Shown in pieces: positions 16,520 through 24,771 of a DNA stretch of 45,285 bases. This DNA comes from an uncultured Myxococcales bacterium (GTDB lineage Bacteria > Myxococcota_A > Polyangia > Polyangiales > Polyangiaceae). Position numbers and translations under genes: made by a program. The notes under the pieces are model-generated. The model was not told where the DNA came from. It saw only the letters and a list, made by a program, of their open reading frames with translations, and searched no databases. How positions within the stretch are numbered: the stretch's first letter is position 1; each line of letters opens with the position of its first letter. The stretch is taken from positions 1 through 45,285 of the forward strand of contig CALMUT010000020.1 of NCBI GenBank assembly GCA_937872925.1, in the 5' to 3' direction.

Positions 16520-18325
16520 CTACTGCAGGGAGCCTTGGAGCCGCGCGAATAGCGGCGTGAAGACCGGGTTGTAGCCAAAGCCCGGGTCGCGCACGCTGCC
16601 CGTCAGCGTCTTGGGGCAGATCGAACCCACGATGCCACGGTCCGCCAGACCCCGCGCGACCTGCAACTGTCGCAGACCCGGGTATGCCTTGGCATAGTGT
16701 TGCACGGCCGAGTAACTGCCAGTGCTGGTTTGGCACAACGGGCTCTTACCATTGACGCCCAAAGCAGCGCTGCAATCACAGCCGCCCGGCACGACGCTGC
16801 AGTCCCGCGCTTCTGGCAGCTCGAAGATGCAGGCGTATTGCAGATCGCCCGGTCCTTGCAGACCATATGCGGCAGCGACGTCCCACTCGTGGCCGTGAAA
16901 CGGATCGGCAAGGAGGCCCGCGTTCGGCCCGGGCAGACCAGGCCGCGGCGCGATAGACGCACGCATATGCGGATCTGCGGGCGGAGTGTTTCCGTTCGGC
17001 ACCAGCTTGTCCCAGGTGCCGGACTGGACCAGCTCGTCTGGGGTCATCAGCACCAGAGGTTCGGCGCCTGGAATACTGGCCGGCGTGGCCAACAGCTGCC
17101 AAGGCACGCCGGTAACCGTTGCCAACACGACTTGAGACGGGTCACGGGATTTGCCTGCGACCGGCGCGAACAGGGGATTCGGCACCGTCTTGCCGTTGCG
17201 GTCTTCGACGCTGGTCTGCGAGAAGCCGCGCACGTAGCGCTCCACCGGGTGCAAGAAGTCGATTCCATATCGGCGCTTGTGATCGAAGCAGCGCAGATTG
17301 ACGTGGTCTTCGGGGCTCGTGTAGGTGCCGCCGTTCTTGCTGCACTCCGCGTCTTGCGCGTGGGGCGCACAGCCCGCGGGTGGGGGCGCGCCGCAGGAGG
17401 TGCAGCATTTGTCGTCAGGGTTCGTATTGCAGACGGCCGTCGCCCGCGGCAAACCGGGAGTCGCAATGGTCATCAGCCAGCCTTGGTCCTCGTCCAGGAT
17501 CGAGCAATCGTTTTCGTCCGTCAGCAGCACGACGGCCAGGGTGGAACCCGGGCGCAGGAACTGGCTGCGCTGCTCAAGCACCTTGGCGTCCGTGCCCACG
17601 GGCACGGAGAAGTTTCCCTGTCGTTCCACGCGCTCTGGCGGACTAGGGTCGACCAGAAAGCGGTACATGGACTCCAGGGGCGCTTCGTAGCCGCAGCCAG
17701 TCTCGCCCGCCGCGACGATCATCGCGCCGGTCTGCGTGATCAGTTCGCTCACGGAGCCGGCTGCACCCGGCCCGGTGCCAGCGCCCCAACTCGCAAAACC
17801 GCGATCCTCGTGGGTTGCGATGCCGCGTCGCGGCGCCAACAGCTGACCATGATCGTTTTGGTCCGGCTTGAAGTTCGGAGAGGCTTCGCTGCAGGTCTCG
17901 CCGCCATGGGCGCCCAAGCTGGAGCTGAGCACGCCCACGTGCAGGCTCACGACGGGGCGAAACTCACGCTTGCTTCCCGAAGGACACGCGAGCGTCGGGC
18001 TGTCAGGTTGCGCCACGGCTTTGCCGGATGCGTCCACGCAGCGCGGATTGACCAAGCGCGACAGCAGTTCGTTCATGCTGTCGCCCAGGATCGTTTGCTT
18101 GTCACCCATGGAGATGGAGTTGTCGACGACGAAGAGCAGGTCGAGGTCCGCACTCTTCTGTCCCGTCGCTGCGCCAGAGCCGCCCGTGTTGCCGCCGCCC
18201 CCGCTACCGCTCGACGCTCCGCTACCGCCAAGCCCACCGGCGCCGCCGGTTTCCCCGAGTTCCACTTTGTCGCCGCTGCACCCGAACAAAAGCGCGGTCG
18301 CTAGCGCCGTGATCCCTGCTCTCAT
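16520..18325 (-). CDS. VWA-like domain lipoprotein, Cys-rich
   Basis: A 601-residue lipoprotein. The signal peptide ends in LLFGC, followed by SGDKVELGE and a Gly/Ser-rich linker to about residue 58. A VWA-like fold follows: LDLLFVVDNSISM carries a MIDAS-type DxSxS (Asp68), and STLAVVLLTDENDCS is a typical later strand. Beyond residue 280 the protein has many Cys (CCTSCGAPPP, CDCSAALG) and no family I recognise, although similar large lipoproteins are common in myxobacteria. GTGACGAA precedes the ATG as a ribosome site. It is likely exposed on the outer membrane or secreted; its ligand is unknown. It is a different architecture from the VWA proteins at 5396 and 44607, since the C-terminal module is not shared. 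Confidence 0.8.
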   Translation of the reverse strand: MRAGITALATALLFGCSGDKVELGETGGAGGLGGSGASSGSGGGGNTGGSGAATGQKSADLDLLFVVDNSISMGDKQTILGDSMNELLSRLVNPRCVDASGKAVAQPDSPTLACPSGSKREFRPVVSLHVGVLSSSLGAHGGETCSEASPNFKPDQNDHGQLLAPRRGIATHEDRGFASWGAGTGPGAAGSVSELITQTGAMIVAAGETGCGYEAPLESMYRFLVDPSPPERVERQGNFSVPVGTDAKVLEQRSQFLRPGSTLAVVLLTDENDCSILDEDQGWLMTIATPGLPRATAVCNTNPDDKCCTSCGAPPPAGCAPHAQDAECSKNGGTYTSPEDHVNLRCFDHKRRYGIDFLHPVERYVRGFSQTSVEDRNGKTVPNPLFAPVAGKSRDPSQVVLATVTGVPWQLLATPASIPGAEPLVLMTPDELVQSGTWDKLVPNGNTPPADPHMRASIAPRPGLPGPNAGLLADPFHGHEWDVAAAYGLQGPGDLQYACIFELPEARDCSVVPGGCDCSAALGVNGKSPLCQTSTGSYSAVQHYAKAYPGLRQLQVARGLADRGIVGSICPKTLTGSVRDPGFGYNPVFTPLFARLQGSLQ

Positions 18326-18378
18326 TTCGTCACCTCAGCGCTGTGATGGCCGGCGGTGCCCGAACCGATCACCCAAAC

Positions 18379-19341
18379 TCACGGCGCAGGAAAACTTGCT
18401 TTGCTTGGCGGAGTGCTGCCTGCGGTTTGCGCTGGGGCCGCACCGAAAGACGCTTTGCTCGGCCCCGTGGGCACGGGCGTCTCTGGCTTCGTTTCTGGGA
18501 CCGCGGGTTCCACGCTGCTGGGCGCCGCAACTCCCTGGGCCGCGCGGGCTTCTGCACGCAGCCGCGCCAGCAAGCTGCGCACACGCCCCGCGTGGGGACT
18601 GCTCGGATTCTGCGCCAGGAAACCCTGCGCGCGGACCACTGCCGCCTGTCGCTGTCCGGCTGCAGCCAGCGCTTCGACGCGCAGCACTTCGGCTTCGGGC
18701 CCCAGAGTTCCAGCGCCGTGGCGTTTCTGGCGGGCGTCGAGAGCCGCCAAGGCCGCGCGCGCGTCTCCGACTGCGACCGCCTTGCGCGCATCGTCCAGCA
18801 GCTTCAGCTCGTCGACGACGCCGGGCTTGGGCGCGCCCGCAGATGGCGGCGGCGCGACATCGCTGGGGGCTTCGTCGGAGTCAGTTTCCGGTGCGGGCAC
18901 TTCGTTGGGTGCGCCTGCGAGCTTCCTAGCCGGCTGGCCGATCCCTGGCGCCGTGGCCACGGCTTGAGCCACTCGCGGCGCAATCGCCGCACTTCGGTCC
19001 GGCATGACGGCGGTCGCACCCGCCGACAACACCGTGCCAGCGATGGCACCGGCGCCCAGCCACTTCAAAAGAGACAGCGTGGCGGCTTTGCCCACGCTGC
19101 TTGTGACGATGCTTTGCCCTCCAGTCGTCGCTGCGGCGCCTGCGCTTCCGGTCGCGACCGCCTTCGAACTGACCGTCACCGCCGCCGCATGTGCCGCACC
19201 GGCCACGGCGACTCCCGTCGCCACCATCGAGAGCACCTTCAGCTTGGCACCGGCACTGGGCACGTCTTGCTGGGCCGAACGGATCAATTCGAGTTCGAAG
19301 TCATCGGCGCCATCATGCGCCAGCGGGATAAGCTTGGTCAT
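18379..19341 (-). CDS. Putative membrane anti-sigma factor or sigma-coupled protein
   Basis: A 320-residue Ala/Pro-rich protein whose ATG overlaps the TGA of the ECF sigma gene (ATGA, 19338-19341), so the two are translationally coupled. The N-terminus (1-40) is soluble and would be cytosolic. Hydrophobic Ala/Gly-rich stretches at about 40-55 and 88-112 are likely membrane segments. A Pro/Glu-rich linker follows, then a helical region at 175-265 (LLDDARKAVAVGDARAALAALD, AAAGQRQAAVVRAQGFLAQNP) that reads as TPR-like repeats, and a low-complexity tail. Position and topology match the membrane proteins that control ECF sigma factors in myxobacteria. No ZAS-type zinc motif is seen, so the anti-sigma role is an inference. 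Confidence 0.65.
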   Translation of the reverse strand: MTKLIPLAHDGADDFELELIRSAQQDVPSAGAKLKVLSMVATGVAVAGAAHAAAVTVSSKAVATGSAGAAATTGGQSIVTSSVGKAATLSLLKWLGAGAIAGTVLSAGATAVMPDRSAAIAPRVAQAVATAPGIGQPARKLAGAPNEVPAPETDSDEAPSDVAPPPSAGAPKPGVVDELKLLDDARKAVAVGDARAALAALDARQKRHGAGTLGPEAEVLRVEALAAAGQRQAAVVRAQGFLAQNPSSPHAGRVRSLLARLRAEARAAQGVAAPSSVEPAVPETKPETPVPTGPSKASFGAAPAQTAGSTPPSKASFPAP

Positions 19342-19943
19342 GTTGCGACCTCGTGGGCTGCTTGTCGCATGCGCTGGGCGGCGACGTGAAAGAGCTCCCG
19401 CGCGCGGCGCACGCGAGAGGCAACGGTTCCTACCGGGATGTCCAATAGCTCTGCAACTTGCGGCGCGGTGAGCTCTTCAAGTTCGAAGAGAACAAATACG
19501 GTGCGTAGTTCGTCGGGCATGTCGTCTAAGATCGCGTCCAGCACTTGGCGCGCGCGATACTCCGCGGTGAGCGCCTCGGGGCTGGCCCCCGCATGCACGC
19601 GCAAATCGATGTCCGCGTCGGGCGTCTCGGGCCGACGCGCGCGACTACGGCGACGCGTCGACGCGACGCGCAGCGCGGTGCTGACGAGGAACGCACGCTC
19701 TTTGCCTTGTTCAATGTCCTCGATACGGCGCGACGCCACCATGAACACGTCTTGGGCTGCATCGTCCGTGTCTGCGGCTGGCACGCCGAACCGGCGCAAG
19801 CTGCGCCAAACGAAGTCGAAATGCCCGTGCACCAGCGTCGTGATGCGATCCTCCGGGGAGCCTTCGCCCAGGAGTTCCACGCCGGAATCTCGGTTCGAAT
19901 CCCTACGGGCTGCCGCGCCGTCCTCCATCTTCGCCTGCATCAT
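19338..19943 (-). CDS. ECF-type RNA polymerase sigma factor
   Basis: A 201-residue sigma-70 family ECF factor. Region 2 lies at about residues 35-105 (VHGHFDFVWRSLRRFGV, DTDDAAQDVFMVASRRI; the DDAAQDVF core is typical). Region 4 lies at about 130-190 (LDDMPDELRTVFVLFELEELT, VAELLDIPVGTVASRVRRAR), including the helix-turn-helix. It directs RNA polymerase to a small regulon, often on cell-envelope stress. It sits in the middle of a three-gene operon: a secreted protein gene 55 bp upstream and the coupled putative anti-sigma gene downstream. Confidence 0.93.
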   Translation of the reverse strand: MMQAKMEDGAAARRDSNRDSGVELLGEGSPEDRITTLVHGHFDFVWRSLRRFGVPAADTDDAAQDVFMVASRRIEDIEQGKERAFLVSTALRVASTRRRSRARRPETPDADIDLRVHAGASPEALTAEYRARQVLDAILDDMPDELRTVFVLFELEELTAPQVAELLDIPVGTVASRVRRARELFHVAAQRMRQAAHEVAT

Positions 19944-19998
19944 GGCCGCTAAATCCGCGATCGATCACAGAAACTTTTCGCCGCGCGGCGCCTGTGGC

Positions 19999-21060
19999 TC
20001 AGGGAAGTCGCGCCCGCACGTACAGGGTCCCGGATGCCGCAGCCGACGGGACGGCAAAGACCTCGGCGTCCTGGTTACTGCTGCGATCTACAAAAACGAA
20101 GTAATCTCGTTTGGTTGGAACCAGAGCCCCCAGCTCGACCCCAACGCCGAGGCTACCGACGACGCGGCCCTCGAGTCCCGCGGCTGCGCTGGCGGCCGCC
20201 CAGAGCGACGAGGCCGATCTGGCCCGAGTCACCCCGGACGCTTCCGCCGCGAGCGTTCCCATCTCCGCTCCGACGCAGCCGTGCGCCGAGAGCCGAGAGC
20301 CGAGAGCTGCGCGGGCGCAGGGGCTCAGGCGCAGGGCCAGCAGCGTGAACCGCGCTTGCCCGCTGGGCGGATCCGCTGAGGCCGCACGACGCACGCCCTC
20401 GAGTTGCAGCTCAGCGGCCAGCCGGGGATCGAGGCGCAGGCCAACGCCCCCACCGAACCGCAGGCCGAGCAACGGTCCGGGGCCCGAGCTTGCAGTGCCC
20501 ACTTCCACGCCAAGTCCAACGCTAGCGTACCAGTCGCTGTGACCGGGCTCCTGGCCCGGTGCAACAGTGGCAGGCGCGGCACCCGCGGGTTCGAGATCCG
20601 GCGCTGCAGCGGGTGGCAACACCGCTGCAGGGGGCGACAGATCCAGCGGCGCGCTGTTGCCAATGGGCGCGACGGGTTCGACTTTCGCGGCGGTCGCCTG
20701 TGCCCGGGGATCGATGGCCAGCGCCGCGACAAACGCGAGCGCATCCAGCACTTCCGCGCACGACGCGGCTTCGACTTCCCGCCGCGCAATCCCGGATTCG
20801 TTGGCCCAACGCAGCGTGAGCTGCCCAAACAGAGCGGCGCCGCGACGCGTGACAACTACGGAAAGCGCGAGGTCCGTCTGGTCCGGCGCGCGCGCGGGCG
20901 TGGCCAAGTCGGTGCGACCGATGACTCCTGCGCTGAATTCCGCCGCGCTGGGGCAACCCGCCGGCACGGACAACGCCACAGCGAAGCGCGTCGGCTGTTG
21001 GGACTCTTGGGCGCGCAGCGGACTGGCGAGGAGGATCAGAGCCACAACTAGCCGGCGCAC
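19999..21060 (-). CDS. Secreted protein with predicted outer-membrane beta-barrel, first in the ECF operon
   Basis: A 353-residue protein not assigned to a named family. A signal peptide (MRRLVVALILLASPLRAQE) is clear. Residues 25-120 form a small domain with a conserved-looking CPSAAEF and SCAEVLDAL. A Pro/Ala linker runs from about 125 to 175. From 178 to the end, alternating hydrophobic strands with frequent Gly and a final strand ending in an aromatic/hydrophobic pattern (ASGTLYVRARLP) suggest a beta-barrel. It lies directly upstream of the ECF sigma gene and shares its direction. It may be the sensor or the target of that system, but there is no direct evidence. Confidence 0.7.
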   Translation of the reverse strand: MRRLVVALILLASPLRAQESQQPTRFAVALSVPAGCPSAAEFSAGVIGRTDLATPARAPDQTDLALSVVVTRRGAALFGQLTLRWANESGIARREVEAASCAEVLDALAFVAALAIDPRAQATAAKVEPVAPIGNSAPLDLSPPAAVLPPAAAPDLEPAGAAPATVAPGQEPGHSDWYASVGLGVEVGTASSGPGPLLGLRFGGGVGLRLDPRLAAELQLEGVRRAASADPPSGQARFTLLALRLSPCARAALGSRLSAHGCVGAEMGTLAAEASGVTRARSASSLWAAASAAAGLEGRVVGSLGVGVELGALVPTKRDYFVFVDRSSNQDAEVFAVPSAAASGTLYVRARLP

Positions 21061-21183
21061 GCGCCCAGACTAGAGCACAAGCGCGCGCCCCGAAAGACCA
21101 GGACGACGACCAGGCCGGAGCCCCGCACGGAGATCCATCAGCTTGCGTCCGCAGCCGGTCCGCTTTCTACTTGATGCCGGACA

Positions 21184-22371
21184 ATGCACCCACTGACACG
21201 ACTGGCGCTGGTACCGACTCTGACCGCGGCGCTCGGCGGCTGTAGCGCCCTGCGCGCACTGGCAGGGCGCAACACCGTAAGCCTGGAAGGCGCGCAAGTC
21301 ACGGCCATGAGCGTCGACATTCGAAAGAACGAAAAGACCATCTGTCCACGGGAACGCGTGCAAATGGCCATCTACGCCGACGCGATCTTCCAGGGCGAAG
21401 CCGGGCCCAAAAAGCTCGAAACCTGGCAGGGCGACAGCGGCGCCAACCGCAACGACAAACTTGAGTTCGACGAGTTCGCTTTCCACAGCGAGCTCGGTAA
21501 GTTTGACGCTGACGGCTGGTTTTCTCCAAACACGGATCTACTGGCGAGCGCCGCTCGACAGTTCGAGATCACGACAGCCTACCGTCGACAACCCGATAAG
21601 TTCACCTTCAAGACCAGCTACAAACCAGACTACCGCTGCATTACTGGAACAGGCGCCAGTGGCGCGCGCGGCGAAGCGGGGGCAAACGGCAACGACGGAA
21701 CCCCCGGTCAAGACGGAAGCAGCGGCTCAAGCGATGGCCCAGGCAGTCCTGGCAGCGATGGGCGTTCCGGGGGCAGTGGTGCGACGGGCTCAAGTGGAGG
21801 CGCGGGGCCGAAGGTTGTCGCCTACGCGACCTACGTGAAGACGGCGTTCTACGACCGATTGATCGCCGTGGTCATGCAGGGACCCGAGCGAGACTTCGTG
21901 CTGCTGCATCCGGACGCAACCGTGACCCTCTTCGCCCGGGGTGGAGACGGTGGTCCGGGCGGACGCGGCGGACGCGGCGGCGATGGCGGACGCGGGGGCA
22001 GCGGCAACCCGGGGGGCAACGGCGGCAACGGCGCTGCGGGGGGCAACGGCGCTGCGGGAGGCAACGGCGGCCCGGGCGGAACCGTCGAACTGGTCGTGGA
22101 CGCGCGCTTCGCGGATCTCGCCAAGCGCTTCGAAGTCGATGTTTCCGGGGGACGCGGCGGACTGCGCGGTGAAGCGGGCGAAGGCGGGCGCGCCGGCAGT
22201 GGTGGCAGCGGATTCGGCTCCGGCGCTCGCGGCGCCGACGGCAGCGCAGGAACCGCGGGCCAGGTCGGTTCGGCCGGCAGCAACGGTCCACCGGGTTCGG
22301 GAAGCGTACGCGCCGAAGATGTCTCCGCCCATTTTTCGGGATTGCCCGGTGTCAGCATGCTCGAACCATGA
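21184..22371 (+). CDS. Collagen-like Gly-rich lipoprotein
   Basis: A 395-residue lipoprotein. The signal peptide ends in LGGC (Cys20). A globular part (residues 30-150) is followed by collagen-like Gly-X-Y runs at about 152-208 (GEAGANGNDG, GQDGSS), 251-300 (GRGGRGGDGG, GGNGAAGGNG) and 320-376 (GEAGEGGRAG, GSAGSNGPPG). Two short beta-rich segments interrupt them (KVVAYATYVKTAFYDRLI, VELVVDARFADLAKRFEV). The repeats are short and richer in GG than true collagen, so a triple helix is possible but not certain. It is translationally coupled (ATGA, 22368-22371) to the next gene, a Tat-type lipoprotein, so the two products probably work together at the cell surface. Function unknown. Confidence 0.8.
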   Translation: MHPLTRLALVPTLTAALGGCSALRALAGRNTVSLEGAQVTAMSVDIRKNEKTICPRERVQMAIYADAIFQGEAGPKKLETWQGDSGANRNDKLEFDEFAFHSELGKFDADGWFSPNTDLLASAARQFEITTAYRRQPDKFTFKTSYKPDYRCITGTGASGARGEAGANGNDGTPGQDGSSGSSDGPGSPGSDGRSGGSGATGSSGGAGPKVVAYATYVKTAFYDRLIAVVMQGPERDFVLLHPDATVTLFARGGDGGPGGRGGRGGDGGRGGSGNPGGNGGNGAAGGNGAAGGNGGPGGTVELVVDARFADLAKRFEVDVSGGRGGLRGEAGEGGRAGSGGSGFGSGARGADGSAGTAGQVGSAGSNGPPGSGSVRAEDVSAHFSGLPGVSMLEP

Positions 22372-23684
22372 GCACCGTCACGCGTCGCAGCTTCGCCGTG
22401 GGCGGGATTGCTGTTGTGATCGGTAGCTGCGTTCAGAAGAAGCCCGACACGCCGCTGGCGCATCTATATGGACGCGGATGGGTCGAAGGCGCTTACACCC
22501 ACTACGCTCAGGCGCACCAACGCGTCGAGGGGCGCGCCCAGGCCCAGGGCACTGAAGCACGGCAGATCTTGGCGCAGCGCGGCGTCAGCGCCCTGGCCGC
22601 CCTGCAAGTCCGAGAAGTTCCGTTCTGGGTGCGTGTCTCCCCGGACGCCGCCAGCTTCCGGGTCGAGCGCGACGTTCCGGAACGCCTCACCTTCACCGCG
22701 AATATGAGCCAAGCGGCACGGGACGAAGCCACGCGCGTTTGGTCGCAGGCGCGGGACCATATCCAAAAGGACTACGAAGACGTGCGCCGCCTCGACGCCG
22801 CCCTGGGGGGCTTGCTCGGATCCGTCAGCGACGTGCGCCACGCCCTGGACGCCGGTCGCCTGGAACAGTTCCGGCTCTGCCGACAGCTCAGCTCCATCGA
22901 CGGCGGCGAGCCCCTTTCCTTCGACCTCCCGTATCAAGTCAGCCGCGCCAACTACGGCTCGGTGCTGCTGCTGCTGCTGGAACGGCTCGAATCCGACGCG
23001 GCGCGGCTTCGGCGATTGGAAGCGTCCCTGGTTGCGACGGGCTTGACCGCACGGGCGGCAGACTCCGGGTCCTTGAGCCTGTCGCAGAATCTGGAAAAGG
23101 TACTGCTCTCCGTCGAGCAAGACGCTGCGCGGGTACAAGACGCCGCGACCACCTATCCGACGGACACAGAGCGAGCGCGGCTCCTGACCGCGGCAAGGGC
23201 GGTGCGTCAGAAGATCACGGCGAGTCCGGAGTATTCCGCTTGGCTGCAGGCGGAGCGCGATCGCGAGGACGTGATCGGGCAGTTCCTGACGATGATCGAC
23301 CGCGTGACCGGACTGCCGACCTCGGCGGTCTATCAACAGATCTTGCGGTTGTGGCGCGGTGATGGCGACTACTTGGGCTTCTTGCGGCTTGCCCTGGGAT
23401 TCGTGCCCGGCGCGACAGCGCTGCACGCGACTTTAGACCAGGCCGTGCACTATTCCGAGCAGACACGCCGCGTCGTGGCAACCGCCGAAGAGCTGGCAGA
23501 GCTGGCAAAGAATGCCGACGCGCGGGGCGCTGCAGCGCTCGCCAATACCGGCGCGCTCAACGTGGCCACCAGAAAGGCGCGGCAGAGCCTGAACCGGCAG
23601 CTGGTATTTTTTGAGAGCACGGAAGAAGTGACCCAGGTCCGCCAGGCGCTGGAAAACACAGCCTTGCTGCAGGCGCCGCGCTGA
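22368..23684 (+). CDS. Tat-type lipoprotein, mostly helical, unknown function
   Basis: A 438-residue protein. The N-terminus TRRSFAVGGIAVVIGSC combines a twin-arginine motif (R6-R7, with S and F) with a lipobox (Cys21), so it is likely exported folded by Tat and lipidated. The rest is Arg/Glu/Ala-rich helix with coiled-coil tendency, for example around residues 95-200 and 215-290, and a hydrophobic stretch YLGFLRLALGFVPGATAL near 338. I recognise no enzyme motif. The start overlaps the stop of the collagen-like gene by 4 bp, which supports co-translation. It ends 77 bp before the convergent MtfA-like gene. Confidence 0.75.
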   Translation: MSTVTRRSFAVGGIAVVIGSCVQKKPDTPLAHLYGRGWVEGAYTHYAQAHQRVEGRAQAQGTEARQILAQRGVSALAALQVREVPFWVRVSPDAASFRVERDVPERLTFTANMSQAARDEATRVWSQARDHIQKDYEDVRRLDAALGGLLGSVSDVRHALDAGRLEQFRLCRQLSSIDGGEPLSFDLPYQVSRANYGSVLLLLLERLESDAARLRRLEASLVATGLTARAADSGSLSLSQNLEKVLLSVEQDAARVQDAATTYPTDTERARLLTAARAVRQKITASPEYSAWLQAERDREDVIGQFLTMIDRVTGLPTSAVYQQILRLWRGDGDYLGFLRLALGFVPGATALHATLDQAVHYSEQTRRVVATAEELAELAKNADARGAAALANTGALNVATRKARQSLNRQLVFFESTEEVTQVRQALENTALLQAPR

Positions 23685-23761
23685 GGGCCCGTTTCGAAAA
23701 CATCATTGGCCCCCTGGGCGCCACCGCCTGAGCGCGCCAACGCTGCGAATCGCGCCCTGGC

Positions 23762-24631
23762 TCAGTCCGACTCCGCCGCAGGATCTTGCTTAAAATACTG
23801 CGCCAGCATCTCGTATAGCTCACGGTCGCGTTTGCGTAGCTCACGCGGCTTTTCGAAGAAGACCTCCACGGCGACGGCGAACAGCTCTGCCTCGTTCTTG
23901 CCGGCGTACGCGCGCAATGCGCCGCTGCGCTTGCGCTGCCTAGCGAGCCGACTCGCCACGGTCTTGACCCAAGGCGCCGTCGCCACCCACTCCAAATCGC
24001 CCGGCACGCCGTCCGCGTATCCGTCTTCAAAGTCCATCACATGGGCGAGTTCGTGCAGGCCCACATTGTGCCCATCCAACTTCGAGAAGCCGAGTCGAAG
24101 TTCGCGCTGGGAAAACAAGATCGGCCCCTGCGCGTGCACCATGCCAGCCGTATTTGCATCGTGGCTCTGGTTGTATTTCTCGTCGAAGGCCCGCGGGTAC
24201 ACCACGATGTCACGCAAGGTCGGCCATTCCCATTCCGGCAGACCGTGGGCGAGCACCGCGGCTGAAGACGCAATCAAGAGAAGCGTTTCATCGTCAAGCA
24301 CCGCACCGCGGTCCGCAAAGATACGCTGCTCGGCCAAGAAGATGCGCACATCATCCTCGAAGCGTTGCCGCGCGTCGGGAGCCAAGCGGCGGTAGAACGG
24401 CACACGCCGCTGCAGGCAAGCGCGCCACCCCTCCGGAAATGGAGTTGACAACAGCCGACGCCGCTTGCGGTAGCGCCGTGTTCCCCAGGCATACAACACG
24501 ACCATCGCCGCGGGCCCCGCAAGAGCAGCCACAGGTCCGGAGATCACCGCCGCTGCCGCTGCCAGCATCAGGCCGATCGCCGCCGCGCCCGCGGCAACGG
24601 CTCGAATACGTTTCTTGGGCCAGATTTGCAT
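23762..24631 (-). CDS. MtfA-like zinc metallopeptidase (peptidase family M90)
   Basis: A 289-residue protein with an N-terminal membrane region (residues 9-50, two hydrophobic stretches) followed by the M90 domain. The zinc motif is HELAH (His193, Glu194, His197) in NVGLHELAHVMDFEDGYADG. Other family features are WEWPTLRDIVVYP, NQSHDANTAGMVHAQGPILFS and NEAELFAVAVEVFFEKP, which supplies the later Glu. In E. coli MtfA is a cytosolic peptidase linked to the glucose repressor Mlc; membrane-anchored homologues are common and their targets are unknown. ATG 24631 was chosen because the residues before it do not fit the family. No clear ribosome site is present. Confidence 0.88.
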   Translation of the reverse strand: MQIWPKKRIRAVAAGAAAIGLMLAAAAAVISGPVAALAGPAAMVVLYAWGTRRYRKRRRLLSTPFPEGWRACLQRRVPFYRRLAPDARQRFEDDVRIFLAEQRIFADRGAVLDDETLLLIASSAAVLAHGLPEWEWPTLRDIVVYPRAFDEKYNQSHDANTAGMVHAQGPILFSQRELRLGFSKLDGHNVGLHELAHVMDFEDGYADGVPGDLEWVATAPWVKTVASRLARQRKRSGALRAYAGKNEAELFAVAVEVFFEKPRELRKRDRELYEMLAQYFKQDPAAESD

Positions 24632-24771
24632 GGGTTTTGGCTGGGCGCCGCGGCCGACGTCCAGCTTTCCGTCGCTCCACAGGATACGTGCAACCGTGCT
24701 CACGGGTTGTGCGAAAGTGCACGGGCTCGAATGGGTGACGGCCGACCTCCGATGACACACACTGTGGCCAC

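Noticed and set aside
16697..18304. Long open frame on the + strand opposite the VWA lipoprotein
   Set aside because: It is the complement of a gene with signal peptide, VWA motif and ribosome site; high GC makes antisense frames long.
19883..19905. GGTTCGAATCC, resembling a tRNA T-loop on the + strand
   Set aside because: The flanking bases cannot form a five-pair T-stem, no acceptor stem is seen, and the site lies inside the ECF sigma coding sequence.
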